A DNA stretch of 9,456 bases from Anaerolineales bacterium UBA5069 (lineage in GTDB: Bacteria; Chloroflexota; Anaerolineae; Caldilineales; Caldilineaceae). The notes beneath the pieces are model-generated. The model did not search any database, was not told where the DNA came from, and was given only the letters and a program-made list of their open reading frames with translations. Position numbers and translations under genes: made by a program. How positions within the stretch are numbered: position 1 is the first letter of the stretch; each line of letters opens with the position of its first letter. Positions 1 through 6,374 of this stretch are shown here, one piece after another. The DNA lies in the NCBI GenBank assembly GCA_002415895.1, contig DIAV01000275.1, positions 10,152 to 19,607 on the forward strand. The letters run 5' to 3'.

Positions 1-1328
1 TTGCGCATCATCAACTGCGCTTCAATCTGCTTCATGGTGTCCAGCACCACACCCACAACGATGAGCAGGCCTGTACTGCTGATAATCAGCGAGTTGTAGC
101 CACTCAGCACGTTGGTATTGCCGGCGCCCAGCCCGTTGGCAATGACGCCCACGAGGTAGGGCAGAATAGCCACAAAACCCAGGAAGAGCGCGCCAATCAG
201 CGTAATGCGGCCGAGCACGCCGTTCAGGTACTGCTCGGTGCGCGGGCCTGGGCGAATGCCAGGGATGAAGCCGCCCTGCCGTTGCAGCGTCTCGGGGAGA
301 TTCTGCTGGCGGAACATGACGTCGGTATAGAAGTAGGTGAATGCCACTGTAAAGATGAAGTAGAGCATCCAGTAGACGAAGTGCGTGGGCGAGAACCACG
401 TGGCAAAGAAGTTTGCCATGGAGCCCATGAAGCCCGACCGCCCCACAAAGTAGCTCGCCAGCGTGCTCGGCAGAATCAACAGACTCTGCGCAAAGATGAG
501 CGGAATCATACCGGCGGTGTTCACGCGCAGCGGCACGTAAGTGCTCTGCCCGCCCACCATCATCATGCGGTTGCCGCGCACGGTGCGTACGCGTTTACCA
601 TATTGCACAGGTATGCGCCGCTGCCCTTCCTGAATCCACACAATCAGCGCCACAGTCAGCACGGTGATAATGAGGAAGAGAATCAGCAATACGGGCTGCT
701 GCCAAAGCACAAGAATCTGGTAGGGGACTGAGGCAAGAATACCCGAGAAGATGATGAGCGAAATGCCGTTGCCAATCCCTTGTTCGGTGATCAGGTTGCC
801 CAGCCACATGCCAAACATCGTACCTGCGGTCATACAAATAATGATTGTCAGCGTGGGTAGCAGGTTGCCGCCGGTGAAGCCCCAGTTGGGCAATACCGTC
901 AGGCCGCCGCTGCCGGGCCGGCTGAGAAGCGTGCCCTGCGCCACTGCCTGCAGGATCGCGAGCGGAATTGTCAGATAGAGAGTGTACTGGTTGAGCTTCA
1001 TACGCCCGGCGTCTCCCTCTTTCTGCAGCGCTTCCAGGGCCGGAATAATCGGCTGGAGCAGCTGCATAATGATGGAGGCAGTGATGTAGGGGTAAACCCC
1101 CAGCGCCATGACGCCCATGCGGGAGAGGCCGCCGCCGCTGAAGAAATTCAGGAAGCTCAGCAGCACGTTGCTGTCATTGCTCCGGAAGATCTGATCGAGG
1201 GCAGCGCGATCAACGCCCGGCAGCGGAATGTTGGCTGCAAAGCGGTAAAGGGCAATAATGCCGATTGTGATGAGGATCTTCTGGCGCAGGTCCGGTAGCC
1301 GGAATGCGTTGCGTACAGCGTCTACCAT
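1..1328 (-). CDS. secY: Protein translocase subunit SecY (3' end cut by window edge)
   Basis: SecY is the central membrane channel of the Sec translocon. With SecE and SecG it passes unfolded proteins across, or inserts them into, the cytoplasmic membrane. The frame is open for 442 codons from the ATG at 1328 to the window edge with no stop. It begins MVDAVRNAFRLPDLRQKILI, followed by the first membrane segment and the periplasmic NIPLPGVD motif. Family signature 1 is visible at about residues 75-95 (GVMALGVYPYITASIIMQLL). The last visible residues, LDTMKQIEAQLMMR, are the usual end of the tenth membrane helix, so only about ten residues should be missing. It is the last gene visible in the cluster, 78 bp after rplO, the usual position. 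The ribosome-binding site is AAGGA, eight bases before the ATG, and it lies inside potential hairpins. Identification is secure; the true stop is outside the window. Confidence 0.97.
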   Translation of the reverse strand, partial: MVDAVRNAFRLPDLRQKILITIGIIALYRFAANIPLPGVDRAALDQIFRSNDSNVLLSFLNFFSGGGLSRMGVMALGVYPYITASIIMQLLQPIIPALEALQKEGDAGRMKLNQYTLYLTIPLAILQAVAQGTLLSRPGSGGLTVLPNWGFTGGNLLPTLTIIICMTAGTMFGMWLGNLITEQGIGNGISLIIFSGILASVPYQILVLWQQPVLLILFLIITVLTVALIVWIQEGQRRIPVQYGKRVRTVRGNRMMMVGGQSTYVPLRVNTAGMIPLIFAQSLLILPSTLASYFVGRSGFMGSMANFFATWFSPTHFVYWMLYFIFTVAFTYFYTDVMFRQQNLPETLQRQGGFIPGIRPGPRTEQYLNGVLGRITLIGALFLGFVAILPYLVGVIANGLGAGNTNVLSGYNSLIISSTGLLIVVGVVLDTMKQIEAQLMMR

Positions 1329-1356
1329 GGAAGAGGTCCTTCCGAGAAGGCTCCAG

Positions 1357-1386
1357 CGGCGGTGCAGGCGTGTGCCCGCACCGCCG
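1357..1386 (-). other. Strong 13-bp hairpin in the rplO-secY spacer
   Basis: In the sense RNA the arms CGGCGGUGC-G-GGC and GCC-U-GCACCGCCG pair over 13 positions, with one G-U wobble, around an ACAC tetraloop. The element lies 20 bases after the rplO stop and about 28 bases before the secY ATG. No T-tract follows, so it does not look like a standard intrinsic terminator. It may act in mRNA processing, in protection of upstream mRNA from 3' exonucleases, or in tuning secY expression. The pairing is read directly from the sequence; the function is inference. Confidence 0.6.
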
Positions 1387-1406
1387 GCCAGAGGGCTGGG
1401 CGAGGG

Positions 1407-1886
1407 TTAGGAACGCGGCAGGTTCTTGTTTGCGGCGTAGGGCAGCATCTCAACGGTGCCGCCGGCGGCCTCAATCTTCCCCTTGGCCTGTGCGCTCATG
1501 CGATGCACCTTGATGTGAAGCGGCTTCGTGACTTCGCCACGCGCCAGCACCACCACGGGGTCGCTGTCATTGCCAAGCAGGCCGGCCAGTGCCAGCGTCT
1601 CGGGCGATACGGCGTCACCCGCCTCAAACAGGCGCTCAAGCGCGTCCAGATTCACGGGCACGTATTCAACCTTGAAACGGTTGTTAAAGCCACGCATCTT
1701 GGGCAGACGCTTGGTCATGCGGTTCTGGCCACCTTCAAACGCGGCGTGAATACTCGCGCCTGTACGCGAAAGCTGGCCCTTTGTGCCACGGCCGGAGGTC
1801 TTGCCCTTACCGGAGCCCGTGCCACGACCCACTCGCTTGCGCTTTTTGGTTGCACCCTCTGCGGGACGCAGGTCATGTAGTTGCAT
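1407..1886 (-). CDS. rplO: 50S ribosomal protein L15 (uL15)
   Basis: L15 is a large-subunit protein that binds 23S rRNA in a late stage of 50S assembly. The 159-residue product starts MQLHDLRPAEGATKKRKRVG, continues with the Gly/Arg/Lys-rich N-terminal arm (about residues 18-45) that threads into rRNA, and ends with the conserved C-terminal globular domain, including KGKIEAAGGTVEMLPY at about residues 136-151. The length is close to the usual 145-160. The gene sits between rpmD and secY as in nearly all bacteria. Its Shine-Dalgarno sequence is weak (only GAG or GCGAG-like bases before the ATG), unlike most genes here, and a 109-bp AT-rich repeat spacer precedes it. Confidence 0.97.
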   Translation of the reverse strand: MQLHDLRPAEGATKKRKRVGRGTGSGKGKTSGRGTKGQLSRTGASIHAAFEGGQNRMTKRLPKMRGFNNRFKVEYVPVNLDALERLFEAGDAVSPETLALAGLLGNDSDPVVVLARGEVTKPLHIKVHRMSAQAKGKIEAAGGTVEMLPYAANKNLPRS

Positions 1887-1919
1887 GTGATTACTCGCGA
1901 TTCTCTAGAAACCTGATCA

Positions 1920-1994
1920 TTGACAATTGAATCATTGATAATTGATCATGAAGCGTTGACCGCCGCTGACTCAGTTATCAATGATCAATTATTT
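1920..1994. repeat. AT-rich interlocking inverted/direct repeat between rpmD and rplO
   Basis: The spacer between the rpmD stop (1996) and the rplO start (1886) holds a run of related units such as ATTGACAATTGA and ATTGATAATTGATCAT. The 12-mer ATAATTGATCAT at 1938-1949 is matched perfectly by its reverse complement at 1981-1992, with a 31-base GC-richer loop. A second register pairs TTATCAATGAT-CAATT with one bulged base, so alternative stems are possible. The base composition contrasts sharply with the surrounding GC-rich genes. It may be a dispersed intergenic repeat or an internal regulatory element; the sequence alone does not decide. Confidence 0.65.
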
Positions 1995-1995
1995 G

Positions 1996-2202
1996 TTATT
2001 CCTCGATACGCACCATGTGGCCAATGGACTCAACCATGGCGCGCATTTCGGGCGTGTCGGGGCGGTCAATCGTCTCGTGCATGCGATGCAGGCCGAGCGC
2101 CTTGACAGTCTCTTTCTGCCGCTTGGTGTAGCCGATGGGGCTGCGCACCAGCGTGATGCGCATGGTCTTGCCGGCTGCAGCGGCCTGTGTCTCGTTAGCC
2201 AT
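1996..2202 (-). CDS. rpmD: 50S ribosomal protein L30 (uL30)
   Basis: L30 is a small large-subunit protein of bacteria and archaea that binds 23S rRNA. The 68-residue product carries the conserved core [20 protein letters not shown] from about residue 14, followed by [19 protein letters not shown]. It has about 13 extra N-terminal residues ([12 protein letters not shown]) compared with the usual form of about 60. The upstream ATG at 2202 is preferred because a perfect GAGGAGG lies six bases before it, while the internal Met at residue 14 has no such site. The start overlaps the last eight bases of rpsE, which suggests translational coupling to S5. Confidence 0.96.
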   Translation of the reverse strand: MANETQAAAAGKTMRITLVRSPIGYTKRQKETVKALGLHRMHETIDRPDTPEMRAMVESIGHMVRIEE

Positions 2203-2854
2203 TTGTCGCCTCCTCGCGGTGCCAGAAGGGAGCCAAATGCTTGTGCTCCACGCCGCGGCGATCTGCCTCTGCGGTGTAATCCTTCAACTGCTGCACCGCC
2301 TCAAAGGCTGCCTGCACCACATTCAGAATATTGTCGCTGCCAATCGACTTGCTCAGCACATCGCTAATGCCCGCTGCTTCGACAACAGCGCGCACGCCGC
2401 CGCCGGCAATCACGCCGGTGCCCGGGCTGGCCGGACGCATGAAGACGCGGCCTGCGCCAAAACCCGCTTCAATGGGGTGCGGGATGGTTGTGCCCAGCAG
2501 GTTGACCTTGACCATGTTCTTGCGCGCACGGTCGGTTGCCTTGCGAATGGCATCGGGCACGTCACGCGCCTTGCCCAGGCCAACACCCACGCGGCCCTTC
2601 TTGTCACCCACAACAACGAGGGCGCGGAAGGAGAAGCGGCGTCCACCCTTCACCACCTTGGAGGTGCGGGCAATGTGGACAACGCGCTCGCTCAGTTCCT
2701 CACGGTCATCACGCTCGCGCTCCTTGGAGCGGCGATCGCGACGGCCACCGCCGCGCCCACCTTCACCACGATTGTCGCCACGGTTGCTGTCACCACGGTT
2801 GCTGTCGTTGCGGTTGTCACCGCCAACACCACCGCCTGTTGATTGTCTTGCCAT
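2195..2854 (-). CDS. rpsE: 30S ribosomal protein S5 (uS5) with Arg/Gly-rich N-terminal extension
   Basis: S5 is a small-subunit protein at the 16S rRNA body/head junction, near the mRNA entry site, and it affects decoding fidelity. The conserved core starts near residue 53 and includes [19 protein letters not shown], then the double-stranded-RNA-binding fold with [20 protein letters not shown] (about 82-101), and then [20 protein letters not shown]. The product is 219 residues, against 165-175 in many bacteria. The excess is mostly residues 1-52, a low-complexity segment rich in Gly, Arg, Asp and Asn with SNRGD-type five-residue repeats, followed by a charged Arg/Glu/Asp stretch. The start at 2854 has GGGAG ten bases upstream. 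The gene overlaps rpmD by eight bases. Whether the extension binds RNA is unknown. Confidence 0.97.
   Translation of the reverse strand: MARQSTGGGVGGDNRNDSNRGDSNRGDNRGEGGRGGGRRDRRSKERERDDREELSERVVHIARTSKVVKGGRRFSFRALVVVGDKKGRVGVGLGKARDVPDAIRKATDRARKNMVKVNLLGTTIPHPIEAGFGAGRVFMRPASPGTGVIAGGGVRAVVEAAGISDVLSKSIGSDNILNVVQAAFEAVQQLKDYTAEADRRGVEHKHLAPFWHREEATNG
2209..2215 (-). promoter_or_regulatory. Shine-Dalgarno site of rpmD inside rpsE
   Basis: Sense-strand GAGGAGG lies within the last codons of rpsE, six bases before the rpmD ATG. It fixes the start of L30 and supports coupled translation of S5 and L30. Confidence 0.8.
2778..2807 (-). repeat. 15-bp tandem repeat inside rpsE
   Basis: Two adjacent copies of the plus-strand unit CCACGGTTGCTGTCR (2778-2792 and 2793-2807) encode successive Asp-Ser-Asn-Arg-Gly units. 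Degenerate partial copies flank them on both sides. The period of 15 keeps the frame, so copy number could vary between strains without breaking S5. Confidence 0.75.
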
Positions 2855-2895
2855 GGAATCGGTTCTCCCATTCTCTTTCAGTCAGGGTGCGCGGC

Positions 2896-3261
2896 CTAGA
2901 AGACCAGGCCGCCCTCGCGCGACGCGTCGGCCAATGCCTTGACGCGCCCGTGGTAGGGGTAGCCGCCACGGTCAAAGACCACAGTCTCGACACCAGCTGC
3001 CTTGGCACGGTCGGCAATGGCCTTGCCAACGGCCTTGGCCTGCTCTGTCTTGGCCAGGCTGGCCAGGTCCGCACGCAACGCCGAGTCCACCGTTGAGGCG
3101 GACGCAAGCGTCACGCCGCTCTCGTCGTCAATTACCTGAGCGTAGATGTGCTCGAGGCTGCGATAGACATTGAGACGCGGACGAGCGGCCGTGCCATGCA
3201 CCTTTTTGCGGACACGTGCGTGGCGGCGATCGCGAGCCAGGGCACGGTTAAATTTCGCCAT
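2896..3261 (-). CDS. rplR: 50S ribosomal protein L18 (uL18)
   Basis: L18 binds 5S rRNA and, with L5 and L25-type proteins, attaches the 5S particle to the central protuberance of the 50S subunit. The 121-residue product has the basic N-terminal arm ([20 protein letters not shown], about residues 9-28), the core [19 protein letters not shown], and the conserved C-terminus [24 protein letters not shown], here ending [11 protein letters not shown]. The length is typical at about 120. The gene lies 15 bp after rplF, with AGGTGAG just upstream of its ATG, and 41 bp before rpsE, as usual in the spc operon. Confidence 0.97.
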   Translation of the reverse strand: MAKFNRALARDRRHARVRKKVHGTAARPRLNVYRSLEHIYAQVIDDESGVTLASASTVDSALRADLASLAKTEQAKAVGKAIADRAKAAGVETVVFDRGGYPYHGRVKALADASREGGLVF

Positions 3262-3276
3262 AATCTCACCTGTTCC

Positions 3277-3834
3277 TTACTTCTTGCCGACCTTGCCGGA
3301 TTTGCCCACCTTGGAGCGCACGCGCTCGCCGGAGTAGCGGATGCCCTTGCCCTTGTAGGGCTCCGGCGGACGGGTGCGGCGGATTACGGCGGCCAATTCA
3401 CCCACCTCCGCCTTGTCTACGCCGTTGATGACGATGCCGCGGCCATCTTTGTCCACGTCAAACGAAATCGTCTTGTTGGGCGGCGCAAATTCAACCGGGT
3501 GACTCTTGCCCACCTGCAGCATGAGATTCTCACCCCGCTTTTCGGCGCGGTAGCCAACACCCACCACTTCCAGCTTGCGGCTGAAGCCTGTCGTCACGCC
3601 CGTTACCATGTTGGCAACCAGCGTGCGCGCCAGTCCATGCTGCGACTTGTGGTGGCGCGACTCGGTGGGGCGCTCCACAAGGATCTGCCCTTCCTCAACC
3701 TTCAGGGTCAGGTCCGGATCAATTTGCTGCACCAGTGTGCCCTTCGGCCCGGTGACTGTGACTCGGTTGCCCTTGTCCACCTCGAACTTGACCTTCGAGG
3801 GAAGTTCAATCGGGCTGCGTCCAATACGTGACAT
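3277..3834 (-). CDS. rplF: 50S ribosomal protein L6 (uL6)
   Basis: L6 binds 23S rRNA helix 97 and the sarcin-ricin region near the factor-binding site of the large subunit. The 185-residue product starts MSRIGRSPIELPSKVKFEVD and holds the two tandem L6 folds. The family signature PEPYKGKGIRYSGE is near residues 157-170, followed by the usual Lys/Gly-rich tail (VRSKVGKSGKVGKK). The length matches the family at 177-185. GGAGG lies six bases before the ATG. The gene is 23 bp after rpsH and 15 bp before rplR, the standard spc order. Confidence 0.97.
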   Translation of the reverse strand: MSRIGRSPIELPSKVKFEVDKGNRVTVTGPKGTLVQQIDPDLTLKVEEGQILVERPTESRHHKSQHGLARTLVANMVTGVTTGFSRKLEVVGVGYRAEKRGENLMLQVGKSHPVEFAPPNKTISFDVDKDGRGIVINGVDKAEVGELAAVIRRTRPPEPYKGKGIRYSGERVRSKVGKSGKVGKK

Positions 3835-3857
3835 TGTCTGCCTCCTCGCGTCCCGGC

Positions 3858-4253
3858 CTACCAGACGTTGCAGAGAATTTCGCCGCCCACACGAGCGCGT
3901 CGCGCCCGCCGACCGGTCATCAATCCTTGCGGTGTCGAAACGATGTTTACACCCAGCCCGCTGCGCACCCAGGGAATGTCCTTGTACCCTGCATAGACGC
4001 GACGTCCGGGGCGGCTGACTCGCTCAATCCCGTTGACAACCGGGACACCCTTGCCTGTGTACTTGAGTTCAAGCACAAGGTTGGGCTGGGGCTTCTCGTC
4101 TGTGACGTTGAAGCTCTTGATGAAGCCTTCCTCCTGCAAAATTCTGGCGATGTTCACCTTGATGGTGGATGAAGGCATCACCACTTTCCGGTGCTGCACG
4201 TAACCTGCATTGCGAATGCGGGTCAGCATGTCAGCAATTGGATCATTGACCAT
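3858..4253 (-). CDS. rpsH: 30S ribosomal protein S8 (uS8)
   Basis: S8 binds the central domain of 16S rRNA and is a primary assembly protein. In E. coli it also represses the spc operon by binding its mRNA. The 131-residue product starts MVNDPIADMLTRIRNAGYVQ, the standard N-terminus. The C-terminal domain has the signature region VSTPQGLMTGRRARRARVGG followed by EILCNVW, the usual end. An upstream in-frame ATG at 4316 would add 21 residues unlike any S8, so 4253 is taken as the start, with AGAGGA about nine bases upstream. A 237-bp spacer, the largest in the window, and a terminator-like hairpin separate it from rpsN. That is unusual, because these genes are normally close together. Confidence 0.97.
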   Translation of the reverse strand: MVNDPIADMLTRIRNAGYVQHRKVVMPSSTIKVNIARILQEEGFIKSFNVTDEKPQPNLVLELKYTGKGVPVVNGIERVSRPGRRVYAGYKDIPWVRSGLGVNIVSTPQGLMTGRRARRARVGGEILCNVW

Positions 4254-4490
4254 TCTCTCTTTTCCTCTTGCTTTCTCCTCAAGTTGCGCTTGCCGCCTGC
4301 GCACCCGGCGCTGCATCGTGCAGCGCTGATCCGTGCGGGACGACAGTCCGCAACCTTACCGGGACAACAGCACGGTTCGCCGGTCATCACCGCGTGCTGC
4401 TGCAGCGTTCGCACGCTCCAGGAGCAGCGGATGCACCCGCGCCCGCATGACACACACTTTAAAAGCCGGTGTGTAACCACCGGCGCGAGC
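4254..4490 (-). other. Long structured spacer between rpsN and rpsH, no gene seen
   Basis: These 237 bp hold no convincing gene. In the sense direction they contain a terminator-like hairpin at 4465-4484, a stem CAGCACG/CGTGCTG (4368-4374 with 4393-4399), a five-base stem AGCGT/ACGCT (around 4404-4417), and a tight eight-base stem GCGCTGCA/TGCAGCGC with a three-base loop (4308-4326). The series of hairpins suggests a leader region for rpsH and downstream genes. I see no clear promoter, and I cannot match it to a known riboswitch or S8-binding site. Confidence 0.5.
4461..4484 (-). terminator. Terminator-like hairpin after rpsN
   Basis: In the sense strand, six bases after the rpsN stop, GCCGGTG pairs perfectly with CACCGGC around a six-base loop (GTTACA) and is followed at once by TTTT. 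This is the form of a weak intrinsic terminator, placed in the middle of a ribosomal operon. A GTGTGTGT run at 4450-4457 can pair with ACACAC, which overlaps the loop and 3' arm (4469-4474), giving a mutually exclusive structure. The T-tract is short, so partial termination or attenuation is more likely than full stop. This is inference from sequence only. Confidence 0.5.
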
Positions 4491-4673
4491 TTACCAGCTC
4501 GACTTGATCACGCCCGGCAGTCGGCCTGCCAGCGCTTCTTCGCGGAAACAGATGCGGCAGAGCCCGAAGCGGCGCATATAGCCGCGCGGCCGCCCGCAAA
4601 TGGAGCAGCGATTGCGCACCCGCACGGGGTACTTGCGACGTGATTCGCGAATGACACTTGATGTCTTTGCCAC
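4491..4673 (-). CDS. rpsN: 30S ribosomal protein S14, zinc-binding type Z (uS14)
   Basis: S14 is a small-subunit head protein needed for late 30S assembly, close to the A and P sites. The 60-residue product is the short zinc form: CSIC at residues 23-26 and CRIC at 39-42 supply the four zinc-ligand cysteines, and the protein ends [13 protein letters not shown], as expected. This type (also called rpsZ or rpsN1) replaces the roughly 100-residue Cys-free form in many Gram-positive, Thermus and Chloroflexota genomes. Translation starts at GTG (4673), with AGGAG five bases upstream. It lies 95 bp after rplE, the canonical position, but is followed by an unusual terminator-like hairpin and a 237-bp spacer before rpsH. 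Confidence 0.97.
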   Translation of the reverse strand: MAKTSSVIRESRRKYPVRVRNRCSICGRPRGYMRRFGLCRICFREEALAGRLPGVIKSSW

Positions 4674-4768
4674 GAAATCTCCTATCCCTTCCTGATACTA
4701 CGCAACCTTGCAGTACTTGCGACGGTTGAAACCACCGTTGTCAGTCAATCCCGTACGAAAAGCTGCCT

Positions 4769-5440
4769 CTACGCACGCTTGAAGGGCATGTCAAACAATG
4801 CCAGCATGCGGCGCGATTCTTCGTCTGTGTTGGCGGTCGTCACAATTGTGATTTCCATGCCACGCACCTTGTCAACCTTGTCGTAGTCGATTTCGGGGAA
4901 GACAAGCTGCTCGCGCAGGCCAATGCTGTAGTTGCCGCGGCCGTCAAACGAATCGGGCGATACGCCCTGAAAGTCACGCTGGCGAGGCAGCACAATGTTG
5001 ATCAGCCGGTCGAGGAAATCCCACATGCGACGGCCACGCAAGGTAACCATGACGCCAATGGGCATGCCTTCGCGCAGCTTGTACACTGCAATGGAGAGGC
5101 GCGCCTTGGTGACAACAGGCTTCTGCCCCGTTACCAGCACCAGGTCACCCGTTGCGGCATCAATGGCTTTGCTGTTCTGAATCGCTTCACCCAGGCCAAT
5201 ATTGACCGAGATCTTGGTGATGCGCGGCACCATCATCACGTTGTCGTAGCCGAACTCTTTCATGAGCGCGGGCACGATCTCGTTGCGATACCGCTCCTGC
5301 ATGCGCGGCATGGGCAGCGGGCCCGTGGGGACCTCAGGCACATCCACAATTTCGGCGGCCGCGGCCGGCTGTGCAGGGGCCTTGCCCTTGCCGCCCTTAT
5401 CACCCTTGGGCTGCTTTGCGCCCTTGACATTGTCACTCAT
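4769..5440 (-). CDS. rplE: 50S ribosomal protein L5 (uL5) with low-complexity N-terminal extension
   Basis: L5 binds 5S rRNA and contacts the P-site tRNA in the central protuberance of the large subunit. The core from about residue 47 ([20 protein letters not shown]) through [36 protein letters not shown] and [20 protein letters not shown] to the end DMPFKRA is about 177 residues, the family norm. Before it lie about 46 extra residues: a Lys/Gly-rich stretch (6-20), an Ala/Pro stretch (21-29), and an acidic/Pro linker. The start at 5440 is supported by AAGGAG six bases upstream; no comparable site precedes Met44 or Met47. The extension is likely disordered and basic, and might bind RNA, but its role is not known to me. 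Confidence 0.97.
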   Translation of the reverse strand: MSDNVKGAKQPKGDKGGKGKAPAQPAAAAEIVDVPEVPTGPLPMPRMQERYRNEIVPALMKEFGYDNVMMVPRITKISVNIGLGEAIQNSKAIDAATGDLVLVTGQKPVVTKARLSIAVYKLREGMPIGVMVTLRGRRMWDFLDRLINIVLPRQRDFQGVSPDSFDGRGNYSIGLREQLVFPEIDYDKVDKVRGMEITIVTTANTDEESRRMLALFDMPFKRA

Positions 5441-5532
5441 GTGTTACTCCTTGCATGCGCCCGCAAGCGCCGACGCGTCCGGCGCCAGTTCAGACGTAAA
5501 TTGCCATTATGGCATTGTGGCACGCCAGCCGG

Positions 5533-5892
5533 CTATTTGTTCTTTTTGAGGAGCGGCGCACCGCTGCCCACTTCAACACGCGACTTCTCGCCGCCCTCGT
5601 CCACTTCATAGCGGACGCGTGTGGCTTCGCCACCCTTGCCCACCAGCATGACATTGCTGATGTGGATGGGCATTTCGCGCTCAATACGCCCTGTCTGCGT
5701 GCGCACGCGCCCCGTGGAGCGCTGATGCTTGATGGCCAGGTTTGCACCGGCGACCAGTACGTAGACCTTGTTGGGGTCATATGTGCCGTCTTCGTTCTTG
5801 CGCCGCATGACACGCTGCACCTCACCGCGGTGCCCCTTGTCCTCGCCGGCAATCACCTCGACGGTGTCACCCTTCTTGATTTTCAGATTCAT
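5533..5892 (-). CDS. rplX: 50S ribosomal protein L24 (uL24)
   Basis: L24 is an early assembly protein that binds the 5' region of 23S rRNA and lies near the peptide exit tunnel. The 119-residue product opens with the KOW motif (IKKGDTVEVIAGEDKGHRGE, about residues 4-23) and has the conserved end of the fold, REMPIHISNVMLVGKGGEAT. Between them is an insertion, NEDGTYDPNKVYVLVAGANL (about 33-52), that makes it longer than the 101-105 residues of many bacteria. The C-terminus is basic (LLKKNK). AAGGAG lies six bases before the ATG. Spacers of 98 bp upstream and 92 bp downstream are longer than usual for the operon. Confidence 0.96.
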   Translation of the reverse strand: MNLKIKKGDTVEVIAGEDKGHRGEVQRVMRRKNEDGTYDPNKVYVLVAGANLAIKHQRSTGRVRTQTGRIEREMPIHISNVMLVGKGGEATRVRYEVDEGGEKSRVEVGSGAPLLKKNK

Positions 5893-5917
5893 TGTCCGCT
5901 CCTTGCTCCCCGCCTCT

Positions 5918-5979
5918 GGCGGTGTTCACCGCCTGGGGCGGTGGCTGCCTGCCGGGTGACTATTCACCCATGTCACCCG
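5918..5979 (-). other. Competing hairpins in the rplN-rplX spacer
   Basis: The 98-bp spacer has GGCGGTG/CACCGCC (5918-5924 with 5927-5933) and, closer to rplN, GGGTGA/TCACCC (5954-5959 with 5964-5969). An alternative eight-base stem CGGGTGAC/GTCACCCG pairs 5953-5960 with 5972-5979, so the second and third elements are mutually exclusive. No T-tract follows. The region may be a processing or stability element; function is inferred only. Confidence 0.45.
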
Positions 5980-5990
5980 TTGCCGGCGCG

Positions 5991-6359
5991 CTAGAGTACT
6001 TCCGGCGCCAGCGACAGAATCTTCATGTAGCCGCCCTCACGCAGTTCGCGGGCCACCGGCCCAAAAATGCGTGTGCCGCGGGGATTCTGATTGTCGTCAA
6101 TAATGACGGCCGCGTTTTCGTCAAAGCGAATGTAGGAGCCGTCTGCACGACGCACGGCGCGCTTGGTGCGCACAACCACCGCACGCACAACATCACCCTT
6201 CTTGACGCTCCCCGTGGGGCTGGCGCTCTTGACAGTGGCTACGATAATGTCGCCAATCGCAGCATACCGGCGCGTGCTGCCGCCTTTTACGCGGATGGTC
6301 AATAGTTCTTTGGCGCCGGTGTTGTCGGCAACCTTCAGCCTTGATTCCTGTTGTAGCAT
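5991..6359 (-). CDS. rplN: 50S ribosomal protein L14 (uL14)
   Basis: L14 is a large-subunit interface protein that contacts 16S rRNA in bridge B8 and is the target of the silencing factor RsfS. The 122-residue product, starting [20 protein letters not shown], has the usual length and the signature region [20 protein letters not shown] followed by [15 protein letters not shown]. The end [20 protein letters not shown] is the standard C-terminus. In E. coli this gene opens the spc operon behind its own promoter. Here it follows rpsQ by only 15 bp, with GGAGG eight bases before its ATG, so it is probably co-transcribed with the S10 group. Confidence 0.98.
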   Translation of the reverse strand: MLQQESRLKVADNTGAKELLTIRVKGGSTRRYAAIGDIIVATVKSASPTGSVKKGDVVRAVVVRTKRAVRRADGSYIRFDENAAVIIDDNQNPRGTRIFGPVARELREGGYMKILSLAPEVL

Positions 6360-6374
6360 GTTTTGACCCTCCGC

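Noticed and set aside
1357..1386. Intrinsic terminator between rplO and secY
   Set aside because: The stem is strong, but no T-run follows it on the sense strand, so it is listed only as a hairpin.
1920..1994. CRISPR-like array in the rpmD-rplO spacer
   Set aside because: The units are too short and adjacent, without unique spacers, and no cas genes are near.
2135..3831. Other plus-strand open frames of 186-235 codons opposite rpsE, rplR and rplF
   Set aside because: They are antisense shadows with low-complexity products caused by the repeats and codon bias of the real genes.
4254..4316. 21-codon upstream extension of rpsH to an ATG at 4316
   Set aside because: The ATG sits in a hairpin loop, the added residues are unlike any S8 N-terminus, and the start at 4253 gives the canonical MVNDPIADMLTRIRN.
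4223..4480. Minus-strand open frame of 85 codons with many cysteines in the rpsN-rpsH spacer
   Set aside because: It starts at a GTG inside the terminator-like hairpin, has no clear ribosome-binding site, overlaps the start of rpsH in another frame, and its cysteines do not form a recognisable zinc motif.
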